Source: Pisaster brevispinus
Lineage: Eukaryota > Echinodermata > Asteroidea > Forcipulatida > Asteriidae
NCBI GenBank assembly: GCA_023634235.1
Contig: JAMKCF010000019.1
Coordinates: forward strand, 3,286,001 to 3,350,000
Direction: 5' to 3'
Length of the DNA: 64,000 bases
Shown here in pieces: positions 10,940-22,635 of the stretch. Position numbers and translations under genes: made by a program. Each line of letters starts with the position of its first letter. The stretch's first letter is position 1. The notes under the pieces are model-generated. The model had not been told where the DNA came from. It worked only from the letters and a program-made list of their open reading frames with translations, and made no database searches.

Positions 10940-13395
10940 TGTTTGAAATCAACTTTATAAATAAGTACAGTAAATTATGCATGAAATAAATATTTTACTG
11001 ATATGTTGCAAATAGTGTACTTATGAATTTATAAATACATTTCCAGAACTAACTTTTAAACTAGGCTTAAAGAAATTAAATGAAAACACTTGACACCCAA
11101 ATGACATTTTTTATGTCTGACATAACCAGTATTTAATATTGTCTTTGTTTATTCAAAAAGTTAAACCAATGGAATGGGTAACAGATCAGGCAAAAAGAAT
11201 TAATGTTGGTAATTGGGGTCCGCTCAAAGGCACATGAAGGCTGCGCAAAAAATAAAATGTTGTTAGCAGTTTTTGTTTATGTTATTTTGTTTATTTATTA
11301 GAAAAGGTGGGTGGTTCTTTTGGGTTCCAGCCCTCTCACATAAATCAGGCCTATAGTAAATGAAACACCTTCTTGGCATTTCTGATTTCTAACATTAGTT
11401 GTTTTTACTATCACGGTACTAACTTCATAATTAGTGAGCATATAATTGACCAACACTAATATACTTATATGTAGTGTGTATAATGCTTAGTTTTACAAGT
11501 TGTATAACACCTGGGGGTGGGTGGGTGGGTCTCTATACTATTTATGGAGGAGTTAGTCCAATATGTAGATTTGCTCTGTTTGGTCAGTTACGCTTCTTAT
11601 TAAAGTGAAAGTAGGCCTATTGCATTTCCATTCATGTTATAACAATTTAACATTTCCAACAATATAAATGGTTAATCTCAATGAAAAAAAAAAACCAACA
11701 GTTCAAATGAACTAACACGTTTTCTTGACACTTTTCTAACAAGATAATTTATCAAATAAATAAATAACAAGTATTATGTATTTTCAAGCATCATATTTTT
11801 CCATCTTATAAAATTTCAATGTTAACATTTAACAGTATAATATAACTTATTTTGTGAATCACTAATACGAATTTGAAACCTTTAATCTTCATTTAAAAAC
11901 ACCTTAACCGTTGCATCTGTACATTAATCTTTACAAATTCATGTGACACATTTAATTGTGTTAGGAAACTCGTGTGATATAAATAAGTAATTATAAATAA
12001 TTAATATTTTGATTAAATAGAACAAAACTGAAAGGGATACACAAAACCAAGCAAATTGGGCTATCTCATGCTAATAACCAGTAACGCCATCAGAATGAAA
12101 TACTGTGGTTGCAGTAACATAGTCGAAGTGAAATATTGTGATTTTGTTGTTGTTTTTTTTTTTTCTGCCAGCGGGCACTAGGGCGAAATCTTAACTTGCG
12201 GCATTCTTTACCCAATCGGTGAATCTATTAAGCCGAGCAAAATAGCAGCCTCGTTTTGGAAATGTGATAGTTAATTATGTAACTGAACTGTGATATTAGA
12301 AAACAAAAATGATTTTATGCGGGGAATTTAATTAAATTGATCAGAATGACCCTGAATTTTCGTAGGTGATAAATAAATAAAATTGAAGTAAAGTCTGTTA
12401 TAAAACCACTTTTATTGTATAAAGAAACTGCTTGATGTAGTATTTTAACAGAACTTCTTTATTCATGTATAAAAGACATAGAGTTTTTTGTGGTTTTTAC
12501 AAGATGACAAATAAAATGGGGGAGGGGGGCAGCGACAAATTGCAATTAGAAGCCATTTTTTGTCCAAAAAAACTCTCAATGATAAACAGAGTACCAGACT
12601 AGTCTGCCCATTGGGTTGTGCTGCCTTTGGACCGTCCAGCAACCACTTGACCGAAGAAAACTGGTACCTCTATGTCACAACTCTCTCAATATATGGCTCT
12701 GGCTAGTTGGTGGTAATAGCGCCCTCTACCAGAGGACCAAATTTTTTTTTGAATAACCCTTATCTCAATTATTGCTAGGCCCTATGTAGAATTGAAGAAT
12801 AGTAGTTTCATATAAAGCACTTAATACATTGCAGCCACTGTTGCAGTCTTCACAGACCTTTATTTTACAAATTTAACTGGTGAATTTTAAACTCTGCTGA
12901 CAAGGTTGAAATTAGGGGGGGCGCGCTAATTTTACCCATTCTGTAGATAAGAAAATACAATATTATAAACCGTATAATGTACTTAGAGCGTTTTCATAAG
13001 TAAACCGTATCACAGTATAGATATTGTTGTAATTAATAGTTTATCTGTTTAATTTCAAGACTGGATGTTAGTTTTACTTAAGAAAGATTCATACTTTTGA
13101 CAAGGAAAATTAGAAGCTTGATATTGGCTACAATTTAATTGCAGTATAAACATAGGGTATACGTCAGTCTGACATTCATTTTAAAGATCTTTTTCTTGTT
13201 TAACATTTTTAATTTATTGTGAAGTTTGTATTTTTTATTTAAAAGCTATATCTATTAAGGTTTTTTATCTGTATTTTTTTTTGTTATCCACATTTTATAT
13301 CTAATGTTTTTTCGCTCTTTTCAAATGGTACGAATAAAATATCTGTATACAGACCCTAACAAACATTTTCTTCATTCTCTTTTTTGTTTTCCTCT
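10940..13395. other. AT-rich intergenic DNA, no gene seen
   Basis: This stretch holds a GGGT run at 11513-11530, poly-T near 12153, and a fragment with GCGCCCTCTA near 12720. No coding signal, splice-flanked open frame or complete element was recognised. Confidence 0.6.
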
Positions 13396-13402
13396 CCTGG
13401 TA

Positions 13403-13422
13403 AGGTCATAGGTCATAGGTCA
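13403..13422 (+). promoter_or_regulatory. three AGGTCA half-sites, 1-bp spacing
   Basis: AGGTCA occurs at 13403, 13410 and 13417, each separated by one T, and is followed by AAGG. Direct repeats of AGGTCA with one-base spacing (DR1) are classic binding sites for RXR, HNF4 and COUP-type nuclear receptors. No gene start is evident nearby, so function is unproven and a small tandem repeat is an alternative. Confidence 0.35.
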
Positions 13423-13504
13423 AAGGGCGCATCTCATTATTTTTTTTTATTTGATCTTTTCAACCTAAGGTTTATATATTAGTTCCGAGCGATTTTTTTT
13501 AAGC

Positions 13505-13590
13505 GGTGATTTAGCCCAGCGGGCTAGCTCACAGCTCCCAGAATTCTGGAGCTGTGAGCTCGGGGGTTCAAATCCTGGTGGGCCCTCTTT
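13505..13590 (+). repeat. tRNA-like element with large palindrome
   Basis: It has an A-box-like TTAGCCCAGCGGGCTAGCTC and a B-box-like GGGGTTCAAATCC. Between them, 13526-13560 is an almost perfect 35-base palindrome, AGCTCACAGCTCC(C)AGAA against TTCTGGAGCTGTGAGCT. A smaller hairpin AGCCC-AGC-GGGCT precedes it. The fold is not a normal cloverleaf, so this is a tRNA-derived repeat and not a gene. Confidence 0.5.
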
Positions 13591-13624
13591 TTACCAGTAA
13601 AAAAGAACTTTTTTTATATTTCTG

Positions 13625-13705
13625 GAAAAAATGGGTAGGGCTTGAACCAGGTACCTTTAGCTCAGTATGCACTCCCTCTCGCCGCTCTGCTACTGAGCTT
13701 TCATG
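13625..13705 (-). repeat. tRNA-like element facing the previous one
   Basis: Read on the minus strand it shows AGCTCAGTAGCAGAGCGG (A-box region with a D-stem GCTC/GAGC) and GGTTCAAGCCC (B-box). It lies about 35 bases from the plus-strand tRNA-like element, in the opposite orientation. No confident anticodon arm. Confidence 0.5.
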
Positions 13706-13890
13706 AAAATCATACGATTTTTGACCTGATGAATATTAGAATGGCCTGACTTAGAAAATTTTTCAAAAATTAATTTTCCCTGGCTATACCCTTGGATTTT
13801 TGGCTGATCTGAGGGCTGACCAAGGGCCTTGGAGCTTGGCCTGGGGAGTAAAATTTCTAAGTGCTGAGGGGTTACCTCTGCTCTCACCGG

Positions 13891-15460
13891 GCCAGGGGCT
13901 GGGATGTTGCTGGGCAGTCGGCTAGTGGGCTACGCTGGGCTGGTTGAGATGAGGGCTTGGGATGATGGGATGGGAGGTTGGTGGGCAGTCAGTCAGCAAG
14001 TGGACTGGGCTGGATGGGATGAGGGCTTGGGGTGATGGGATGGGAGGTTGGTGGGCAGTCAGTCAGCCAGTGGGCTAGGCTGATTGGGGTGAGGGCTTGG
14101 GGCGATGGGATGGGAGGTTGGTGGGCAGTCGGTCAGCCAGTGGGCTAGGCTGATTGGGATGATGGGATGGGAGGTTGGTGGGCAGTCAGTCAGCCAGTGG
14201 GCTAGGCTGATTGGGATGTGGGCTTGGGATGATGGGATGGGAGGTTGGTGGGCCGTCAGTCAGCCAGTGGGCTAGGCTGATTGGGATGATGGGATGGGAG
14301 GTTGGTGGGCAGTCAGTCAGCCAGTGGGCTAGGCTGATTGGGATGATGGGATGGGAGGTTGGTGGGCAGTCAGTCAGCCAGTGGGCTAGGCTGATTGGGA
14401 TGTGGGCTTGGGGTGATGGGATGGGAGGTTGGTGGGCAGTCAGTCAGCCAGTGGGCTAGGCTGATTGGGATGATGGGATGGGAGGTTGGTGGGCAGTCGG
14501 TCAGCCAGTGGGCTAGGCTGATTGGGATGTGGGCTTGGGGTGATGGGATGGGAGGTTGGTGGGCAGTCAGTCAGCCAGTGGGCTAGGCTGATTGGGATGA
14601 TGGGATGGGAGGTTGGTGGGCAGTCAGTCAGCCAGTGGGCTAGGCTGATTGGGATGTGGGCTTGGGGTGATGGGATGGGAGGTTGGTGGGCAGTCAGTCA
14701 GCCAGTGGGCTAGGCTGATTGGGATGATGGGATGGGAGGTTGGTGGGCAGTCGGTCAGCCAGTGGGCTAGGCTGATTGGGATGTGGGCTTGGGGTGATGG
14801 GATGGGAGGTTGGTGGGCAGTCAGTCAGCCAGTGGGCTAGGCTGATTGGGATGATGGGATGGGAGGTTGGTGGGCAGTCAGTCAGCCAGTGGGCTAGGCT
14901 GATTGGGATGATGGGATGGGAGGTTGGTGGGCAGTCAGTCAGCCAGTGGGCTAGGCTGAGTGGGATGATGGGATGGGAGGTTGCTGGGCAGTCAGTCAGC
15001 CAGTGGGCTAGGCTGATTGGGATGATGGGATGGGAGGTTGGTGGGTAGTCAGTCAGCCAGTGGGCTAGGCTGATTGGGATAAGGGCTTGGGGTGATGAGA
15101 TGAGAGGTTGGTGGGCAGTCAGTCAGCCAGTGGGCTAGGCTGATTGGGATGATGGGATGGGAGGTTGGTGGGCAGTCGGTCAGCCAGTGGGCTAGGCTGA
15201 TTGGGATGTGGGCTTGGGGTGATGGGATGGGAGGTTGGTGGGCAGTCACTCAGCAAGTGGTCTAGGCTGATTGGGATGATGGGATGGGAGGTTGGTGGGC
15301 AGTCGGTCAGCCAGTGGGCTAGGCTGATTGGGATGAGGGCTTGGGGTGATGGGATGGGAGGTTGGTGGGCAGTCAGTCAGCCAGTGGACTGGGCTGGTTG
15401 GGATGAGGGTTTGGGGTGATGGTAGGAGTGATGGGCTGGGCTGGTAGGGTTATGAGACAT
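13891..15460 (+). repeat. G-rich minisatellite with 57/70-bp units and 127-bp higher-order repeat
   Basis: The short unit is 57 bp, from GGGATGATGGGATGGGAGG to GGGCTAGGCTGATT. The long unit is 70 bp, with 13 extra bases giving GGGATGTGGGCTTGGGGTGATG. From about 14395 to 14900 short and long units alternate regularly, so the pattern returns every 127 bases (14395, 14522, 14649, 14776). Each unit has four GGG runs within about 27 bases. Peptides such as WARLIGMMGWEVGG come from the 57-bp unit and are not evidence of a protein. Confidence 0.95.
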
Positions 15461-15524
15461 GTTGTCGTATGGAATTGATTTAAAGTGGCAGTTGGAATAA
15501 CATCGTGTTTTGCAAACTAATTTA

Positions 15525-16275
15525 AAGAGGTGGAACTTTTGAGATTAAAGTTATTATTCTTTAGGTGTAATCTAAAGGTAGAGGTTTTTCATACGAAAGG
15601 TGTGGTATGGTACATGTTTTATTGAAAGTATTGGATGGGGTGGAACTTTTTATGTTAAAGTGGTTATTCTTAGGTGTAATCTTAAGGTAGGGGTTTTTCG
15701 TATTAAAGGTGTTGTATGGTACTTTCTTTTTCTGAAAGTATTGAAAGGAGCGGAACATTTGATATTAAAGGCGCTATTCTTAGGTGTAATCTAAAGGTAG
15801 CAGGTTTTAGTATTAAAGGTGTAGTATGGTTTAATTTTTTACTAAGAGTACTGAAAAGGGTGGAACTTTGATATTGTAGTCGTTATTTTTAGATGTAATT
15901 TAAGGGTGGGAGTTTTTGTATTAAAGGTGTGGTATGGTACATTTTTTATTGAAAAAATTGAAAGGCGTGGAACTTTCGATATTAAAGTGTTTATTCTTAG
16001 GTTTAATTTAAAGGTAGGGGTTTTTCGTATTAAAGGTGTGGTATGGTATGTTTCTTACTAAAAGTACTGAAAAGGGTGGAACTTCTGATACTAAAGTCGT
16101 TATTTTTAGATGCAATTTAAGGGTAGGGGTTTGTTTTAAAGGTGTGGTATGGTATATGTTTTATTGAAAGTACTGAAAAGGGTGGAATTTTTGATATTAA
16201 AGTGGTTATTTTTAGATGTAACTTAAAGGTGGGGGTTTGTTTTAAAGGTGTGGTATGGTACATCTTTATTGAAAA
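15525..16275 (+). repeat. 107-109-bp tandem array, about 6-7 copies
   Basis: AAAGGTGTGGTATGGTACAT marks units at 15599, 15708, 15818, 15926, 16035, 16141 and 16247. Each carries GGTGGAACTTTTGATATTAA and TTAGGTGTAATTTAAAGG. The copies differ by roughly 10-20 percent. No stable frame. Confidence 0.9.
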
Positions 16276-16737
16276 TATGACTGTGTGGCTTACTGCACTT
16301 TTCTGGAAAAGGTTTGACGGGACAAGTTGAGCTACTTAGCTGCGGCCATCTTTATTGGATTCCAGTCTACTCTTACATTAGTGGATTACATGTACTGGGT
16401 TAGGAAAGGGACCAGTCTATTTTATTATAGGGGTTTGGAATTCGTGACACAAATTTTGGTGTGTTGGGGTGGGGTTTAAATAACCCGATTGATTTGGGTT
16501 TTGTTATTAATAAAAAGTCTTTTGATGCTCTAAGTTTTGCCTAATACAGTAACCATGGCAGAATAAGGGAATGAAACATTTATTTCTTGCAACATTTATA
16601 GAATCATTTTATTTTAAACTTTCAACAGTTGAAAACAATACAATTTGTTCAAATATAATTAACATTACATGCATAAGAACAATAATAAAGCTGTAACTGA
16701 AACAAAAATTACATGTTCAAAATCTTTTGAAGACTAC

Positions 16738-17025
16738 TTTTTGCCCCTTTTTATGGACACAACTTTTACAGAAGTAAATCCACCTATCAATCAAAAAATA
16801 AACTACAAAAAGGATGGTTTTTGCACCTTGTGGCTATTTTCTGCCCTTTTTACAGTCAAAGTTTTGGGGAAAGTAATTTCTATTATCAATTATTTATCAA
16901 TAAATGAACTACAATTTTTTTTTACATTTTTTGACATTTTGAGGAATACTTTCTGCCCTTTTTACCGTCAAAGTTTTGGGAGAAGCAATCTCTATTATCA
17001 ATTATTTATCAATAAATAAACTACA
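16738..17025 (+). repeat. approximately 112-bp repeat, 2 good copies and 1 poor
   Basis: CTGCCCTTTTTACMGTCAAA, GTTTTGGG and TATTATCAATTATTTATCAA recur at 16841 and 16953. A weaker copy begins near 16741. An open frame of 116 codons across them arises from the repeat. Confidence 0.8.
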
Positions 17026-17029
17026 ATAT

Positions 17030-19060
17030 AACTGGGCCATGTTTTAAAGTTGACCCCAAATCACAGTCAGTGTTTTATCAAAAATTTCGCACTAGTTTAT
17101 TACAACACAAACTTCCTTGTTGCAAAATTGAACAAACAACACCATGGAGCAATTTTCTTTCCCTCACAGGGTGAAATATTTTTCAATAATATTGATTGTG
17201 GGATACATTTTTCTTTATTTTTCATAAAAGAAGCCCACATATCATAGTAGCTTGATAAAAGTACTTTACAATATTGCAGCCAATTTAAATGTCCGTTAAT
17301 CTATTTTGAGCGAAACTGGCAGCTGCTTAAAAGTCAATGAATTTCACCTAATGTGTAAGCAATATTGTCCTTTTGCATCAGGTGCTTCAAAAATAACAAT
17401 TTTTTTGAATCCACTCAAACAGCTTTCACATTTGCAACAGCCTTTCGCTGAAATCTCAAGATGTGCCTACTCTGCTAAATTAAATGCCAATTTGGCTCGG
17501 CTAAAAAGAATGCCTGGTAAGTTGGATTGAAAACTATGCAGGTTCAATTAAAAACTATGCGGTTATAAGTTCACATGCCACAAAGTGAAATTGAATGACG
17601 GTTTTTTAACTGCAGAGGCAAAACTGCTTAACACGAATGCATTAAAATTAAATAGGCTGCTTTTTTCACCTTTATGGCAAACCATACCAGATTGTGCCCA
17701 CAACCTTGCAAAATTTCAAATCCAAAATACCAATGGTGGATACTAGTTCATGTATACAAGATAACATTACAAGATCATAACAAGTAGTGTCCTTCAGACT
17801 TTCATAATGAAATATTTATTTTGTCTTTGTTCAAACCCAAATAATATATTTTTAAAAAGTTACCCAGTTAGTTTCCCTTGTGGTTTATTACTTAGTATGA
17901 AATATTTAGAGGTAGGAGAAATTAATGCTTTTTGGACAGACAACTCAAACTGTAAAATGCTCATCAAATTGAGGTATTTGAAAATTGACCCCGGGGATTA
18001 ATTTGAGATGTTTATGTCACCATCTAGAACCTTTTCTCTGGAATCTCCAAAAAAGAAAACTGTTTGCAACATTGTTAATTTAGATAAAGACCCAAATCTC
18101 ATTTTTAAATATCTGGTCAAAGTTGAGGGTTTTGCCAGAGCCAGTCACAAAAAAATTAGACAGAATCTGTGACAGACATTTTCTTTTCACAAAAAGGAAA
18201 CTGTTTGTATTCTAAAATATTCATTTTACTTTTATGATATTTGTCAGTCAAAAAGAACGCCTTTGAAATCATGAACAATCAATCTCAAGAAAAAATTAGC
18301 ACTGGATACTATATTTTGTGCTTACTTTAAGATAAGTTTGTGGGCTAAAATAGGTGCACCTTGCAGGTAGCTGAATTTCAACATCCTGGCAAGGCTAGTG
18401 CAAAGCAGGACCAAAAACTTCTCAAAATAAGCATATCGTGTGCTTGCTTGCAATTGGTGCACTTACTTTTTACAAAAACACTATAATTCTGTTACGTTGT
18501 TAACCTCATACCAGCTGAAGCAGGAGGTAACTAAATACATGACATCAATCAATTATCGAAACTATGATAAACAGGGTAGCAAAACTTATCTCCTTTCTGG
18601 GTCATTACTTATTGAACTTGCAATTTTGACTGTTTTGTAACATTCTTTCATTTCAAATTGGACAAAAAACATTTTCCTTTAATTTGCATCCCATTTGATT
18701 TTGCCTGATTTTGCCTCAAACTGAAAGTGGTGAGAGTTTTTTCCCCAGAAAGACTTGACAAATTGAGCAACTAATCTAGTTTTTCAGGATTATCTTTTTT
18801 TGAAGGATGTTAAAGCATTTTATTTCTAAGAATAGTTGGGGGTTGGGGCAGTTATGAGATTACTGGAAGTGTTAAAAAGACCCCAGACTTTTTACATCTT
18901 CCTTGCTACTTCTACATTTTTATTGGTCATTTATTCATTGATATCTAGTTTTTTATACATTATAAATTACAGTTTGTTGTTTTTGTACATGTTCATTGAA
19001 GTTGTGGGAAATAAATTCAATCAAATTGGTAGAAAAAGACTTGTCCAGTGTCTTAATACT
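17030..19060. other. intergenic DNA, no gene seen
   Basis: AT-rich single-copy-looking DNA. Open frames are under 90 codons, with biased hydrophobic or Lys/Asn-rich translations and no splice-flanked conservation. No complete MITE was identified. Confidence 0.6.
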
Positions 19061-19066
19061 AATCTA

Positions 19067-19448
19067 TTAAAGGCAAGGTACACCTTTGGTAATTACCCCA
19101 AAAAATAAATGGCCAGCAAAACTTACTTAGTAAGAAGCACTGCAGCTGATGAGAATGTTTAGCACTTTGAGAAACAATTCCCTTCAAAGGAATGTGGTTT
19201 TAGTGAGAGGGATTCAAATACATTTCAATCTCAGAAACCTTTCTGCATGCAACGTTTCTTGGATGTGTATTCCAGTTATGGAATATTCTTTCTGCATAAC
19301 ACTAATCCAGATTTTCGATGATATCTCAAAAACGCTACCTCCTCTTAAAATGAAATTTTCCCAGGTTAGGTTTATTGTATATAACTAAATTTCTATAGGA
19401 TTAAAACAATCGAACGGTTCCAAAACCAAAGGTATACTTTGCCTTTAA
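19067..19448. mobile_element. MITE with TTAA ends and AAGGCAA(G/A)GTAYACC inverted repeats
   Basis: The left end TTAAAGGCAAGGTACACCTT and the right end AAAGGTATACTTTGCCTTTA plus A are inverted copies with two mismatches. The element is 382 bp with no coding capacity. TTAA at both edges fits a piggyBac-type target site, but it could also be part of the terminal repeat. Confidence 0.75.
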
Positions 19449-20094
19449 TGCTTTACCGTGTAAAAGAATTAACACTTGTCTCCAACTCAAAATCAGCCTA
19501 TGGAACATCATTACTGAGAGAAAAGATTAGGAAATTATAATAACTGTACACTCTTAAATCAATGGTCTTTGAGAGATACATCATGCATTCTCACTTTCCA
19601 CTAGGAGTACAACCAATCATTAAATATTCTTCTGTACTTTCTGGGGGAAAACAAAACACTCTATGGGCCTGGAACTGCAAATATTGTATATGATTTATAG
19701 TTGTTTGGGTAAATGTTAGTTAAAACATGTTTTCAATTTTTTAAATGTGTCATCAATCTGTAGGGGAAACCATTCATCTGGGTTAGGCTGGTGCCGGCAT
19801 GAAGTCCCCAGAATGTTGTGGCATGTGGCGTGGGGGTGCCGATTGTATTGTGCTGCAAAAACAGCCCACATTTTGATGTTAGTGTAAAAAAACAGTTACA
19901 TACCTCTACTGTAACCCTCACACACATCTATAAATTGGTGATGGGTAGACATTGGGCACTTGAAGGTCCCAAGAAACTACTTTGTGACTGATAGATATCA
20001 TCTTGGGATGGCACACCTTCAAAAATACAAACAGATAAACCTAATATTAACCTGCAAGCTACTTTAGTCAACTGCAATCATGACCTGCCCCTCA

Positions 20095-20480
20095 CCATGG
20101 GCGACTTTAGTCTACCAATAAAACAAGATCACACATTAAAGCCCCAAACCAAATTTGTTTTTAAAGCTATAGTTTTGTCCATGTTCATCCTACACAACCA
20201 AGCTTTGGAAAGGTTGGAAAGAAAAAGATCAGATCTCTCCAATGCTGGTAAAATAAAACAAGCTGTCTGTAATGTAATCCTTTCAATTAACAAATCTCTT
20301 TGATTTTTAAGCAAGAACATTTTCACGTCTTGTTTTGCTCTTAAATGAAATCTTCAGGTTGGTATAAGAGTTTGCAAAAGTGGATTCCTTTGCTTCACAC
20401 TTTTGTGGTCAAACACTTTGGTCAAGGGCAGGAGTTGTTTGTCTAAATAAAGTATTTTCAAACAGTTGTGAATATAAGGA
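20095..20480 (+). repeat. dispersed repeat family H, copy 1
   Basis: GGCGACTTTAGTC, a spacer, TTGTCCATGTTCATCC and AAAGATCAGATCTCTCCAAT are shared with 38740-39240 (same strand) and 30837-31130 (opposite strand). Frames are not conserved among copies, so it is treated as a non-coding repeat or an old transposon relic. Confidence 0.6.
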
Positions 20481-21515
20481 CACTCAAATACAAATAGAGT
20501 AGGAGGTTGCCCATCACTCCTTCAGAATGTTTTAGGCGGATGGTGATAACACTGTCTACACCATTTAGTCAAAGATTGTTTAATAGCAGTGTGCTGCAAA
20601 CATTGCAGCTTAGTCTGAAAGGCCTGCAACAAAACCAATAAATGGCCAAGATAGCTGAGCGGTAAATTTTAACAGTCACTATTGTCAGGCCACTCTCATG
20701 TTAAGAGAGTACAGAAAGTCTTCCATCAACCTTACAGAAGTTTTAGAGGGGGTTATGAGAGTGCTCTCTCCACCATTTTATGAAAAGGCAAAGCTTGCTG
20801 TTGTATATCTTCCTAGTTGAAGATTGATAGCTGTGTGTCACAATCTTTAAAAAGGGCCTGATGAGCGGATGGCTTTTGTGATAATACACAGCACCTCAGA
20901 AGACCCTTGGTAAATGGATGCAGAGACCCAGCACATCAGGTTGAAAGAGATTGTACCACCTCTGTGGGAGAATCACCAGCTGGTGGACCAGGAGTTTGAC
21001 AAACCCAGGAAACCAAGGTTGCCAGAGCCCCAGTGGTGCTTTGAGGAGAATCTGGCAATTCTCCGGCTCTGAATGGTTAGTACTCTTTGGTTGAGTGAGA
21101 AAGGCAGGAATGCATATAAGCAAATGGCCTGTCCAATTGAGCTGCAAGCACATCTGCCATGCTTTGGGTTTAGGGCCCTCTACAGTAGAATGTTTATGGA
21201 TTGTTGCAAGAAGTTGCATGTAAGTCTACGTGGGGACAATCGATCAGTGAGAATATCCACTGAACTTACTGAAGGGAAAAGAGTCCACTCTCTGGGGACA
21301 ATCCACCATCGAGACAGGGCATTAGCTACTGTTCTAGCCCTGAATATGGACTTCTGACAGAGCAATCTGCCCCTTGAAATGTTCCAGTACAATTGTTCCT
21401 TTGTAGTAGAGGTGCCCTTTACAAAGCTGCCTTGCCCTTACAAGACTAAGCATGGCCTGCAACCATTGCTAAACATGTAAATGTGCATTTTGGTTTGGTA
21501 TTTCCCTTAGTGTAG
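20480..21515. other. repeat-rich intergenic DNA, no convincing gene
   Basis: Two similar blocks near 20520-20570 and 20730-20785 (CCTTCAGAATGTTTTAG / CCTTACAGAAGTTTTAG, then CACCATTT) suggest an old duplication of about 210 bases. Overlapping open frames of 94-107 codons on both strands at 20896-21392 have no recognisable domains. Confidence 0.45.
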
Positions 21516-21790
21516 ATCTATGCAAACCCTCCTAAAAGGTGCATACTCCAAGATGCCTCAAAATCTCTCACACTATGTACACAATGGTGAAGTAACCCAT
21601 GCCACTTCTGTTATTGTATTTGTATGTGTGGTCAATCAGTGCCACAGATTGCCATTGCAATTGAGTACAGCTGGTGGCTTCTCCAGTTTACCACTCTCAT
21701 TGTTGAGCAGCACCTTGGGAAATGGCTCTATGATTGACACCAGCATGTGTGTGCCTCAAAATGCCACTGTTGTGGCATAGTGGGGGCATG
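21515..21790 (+). repeat. dispersed repeat family I, copy 1
   Basis: About 270 bases match 37850-38215 in reverse orientation. Shared blocks include CTCCTAAAAGGTGCATACTC / GCCTCAAAATCTC and CAGCTGGTGGCTTCTCCAGT. Both copies translate a short common stretch, LQLSTAGGFSSLPLSL, but the frames around it break differently. Probably a transposon relic. Confidence 0.6.
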
Positions 21791-21832
21791 AGTTGGTTGT
21801 CTTGAGATAAAGGATGGTTTTATTGTATTTAC

Positions 21833-21931
21833 CTTCCTAAGTGGTGAGCCATCTCATATGCCAGGCTGACGTCCAGCGCCGAGACATCCACTTTGTTGAT
21901 TAATGAATCTCTTCGATAAGCTTTACTTGAG
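21833..21931 (-). pseudogene. exon-like module X1 (minus strand)
   Basis: On the minus strand an AG-bounded segment ends at donor GGAAG|GTAAAT and reads SSKAYRRDSLINKVDVSALD and on to MAHHLG without a stop. It is related to X2 (25788) and X3 (29371), and more distantly to the Y modules (shared D-S/P-L-I-N-K). It lies in a segmental duplication running to 30.8 kb. The protein family is not recognised. It could be a real exon of a minus-strand gene or a relic of one. Confidence 0.4.
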
Positions 21932-21974
21932 CTTGGTATAACAAAACAAAAACACTTTATTACTCATATGGAAT

Positions 21975-22152
21975 TTCATCATCGAGAGAGCAAGACCATT
22001 TTTCATTATGCCATGCATAGGGCACCATGCATAGGGCACCTTCACTGATGGAAAATCTTAAAGTCTACGGGAAAACCTTTGAAGGGCACCAAGGCCAAGA
22101 TCAGGGCAACAGAGACAATGGTCTTTATGGGCCTCGGTATTGTTCCAGGCTA
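21975..22152 (+). repeat. repeat family A copy
   Basis: GAGAGAGCAAGACC, AAATCTTAAAGTCTACGGGA and GGGCACCAAGGCCAAGATCA mark this family, which is found again at 22468, 25917, 29495, 37705 (plus) and 40888, 41730 (minus). This copy has a small duplication of ATGCATAGGGCACC. Confidence 0.75.
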
Positions 22153-22279
22153 GTAAGACTGTGTAACTTTTATTTTGTAATGTGTTTCAAATCAGTTGTA
22201 ATGTTAAATATCTATAAAGATAAACAATGGCCTTTGTTTTTAGGAAATAGTTCCACTGTTGACAGTATATGAGTAGCGT

Positions 22280-22465
22280 TCATTTGATGCAAATATCTTC
22301 AGGACCAAAAATATTCTTACAAGACCAGGACAAAAATGAGAAAAAAACTTGCTGACACACTAAAAGACATGTAGAAGATTGATCTTACTTGACTTTTGGG
22401 GTACGAAGTATACTTCATTTCTTAATAGATTTCAAAAATATTTATCAAACTCAAAGTCAACATTT
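22280..22465 (+). mobile_element. truncated MITE D
   Basis: ACAAGACCAGGACAAAAATG, AAACTTGCTGACACAC and CTCAAAGTCAACATTT match the interior of the complete elements at 44786, 58553 and 61487. Its right part is missing where the repeat A copy starts. Confidence 0.55.
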
Positions 22466-22467
22466 CA

Positions 22468-22635
22468 GGCTTGGGATTTCATCTTTGAGAGGGCAAGACC
22501 ACTTTTAATTTTGCAAAGGGCACTTTCATTGAAAAAAAAGTCTAAGGGAAACTTTGACGGGCACCAAGGCCAAGAGCAGGAGCAACATGCCATGGCCTCT
22601 CTGTGGCATTCGTGTATAAATTCCAGGCCTGAAAT
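22468..22635 (+). repeat. repeat family A copy
   Basis: TTTGAGAGGGCAAGACCACT, GCAAAGGGCACTTTCATTG and GGGCACCAAGGCCAAGAGCA, ending at CAGGCCTG. Near full length for the family (about 165 bp). Confidence 0.8.

Noticed and set aside
14211..15419. Repeated Trp/Gly-rich frames in the G-rich minisatellite
   Set aside because: The frame changes between 57- and 70-bp units, so no continuous protein is possible.
20896..21392. Overlapping 94- and 107-codon frames on both strands
   Set aside because: Open on both strands in a repeat-like region with no family resemblance. Left as intergenic.
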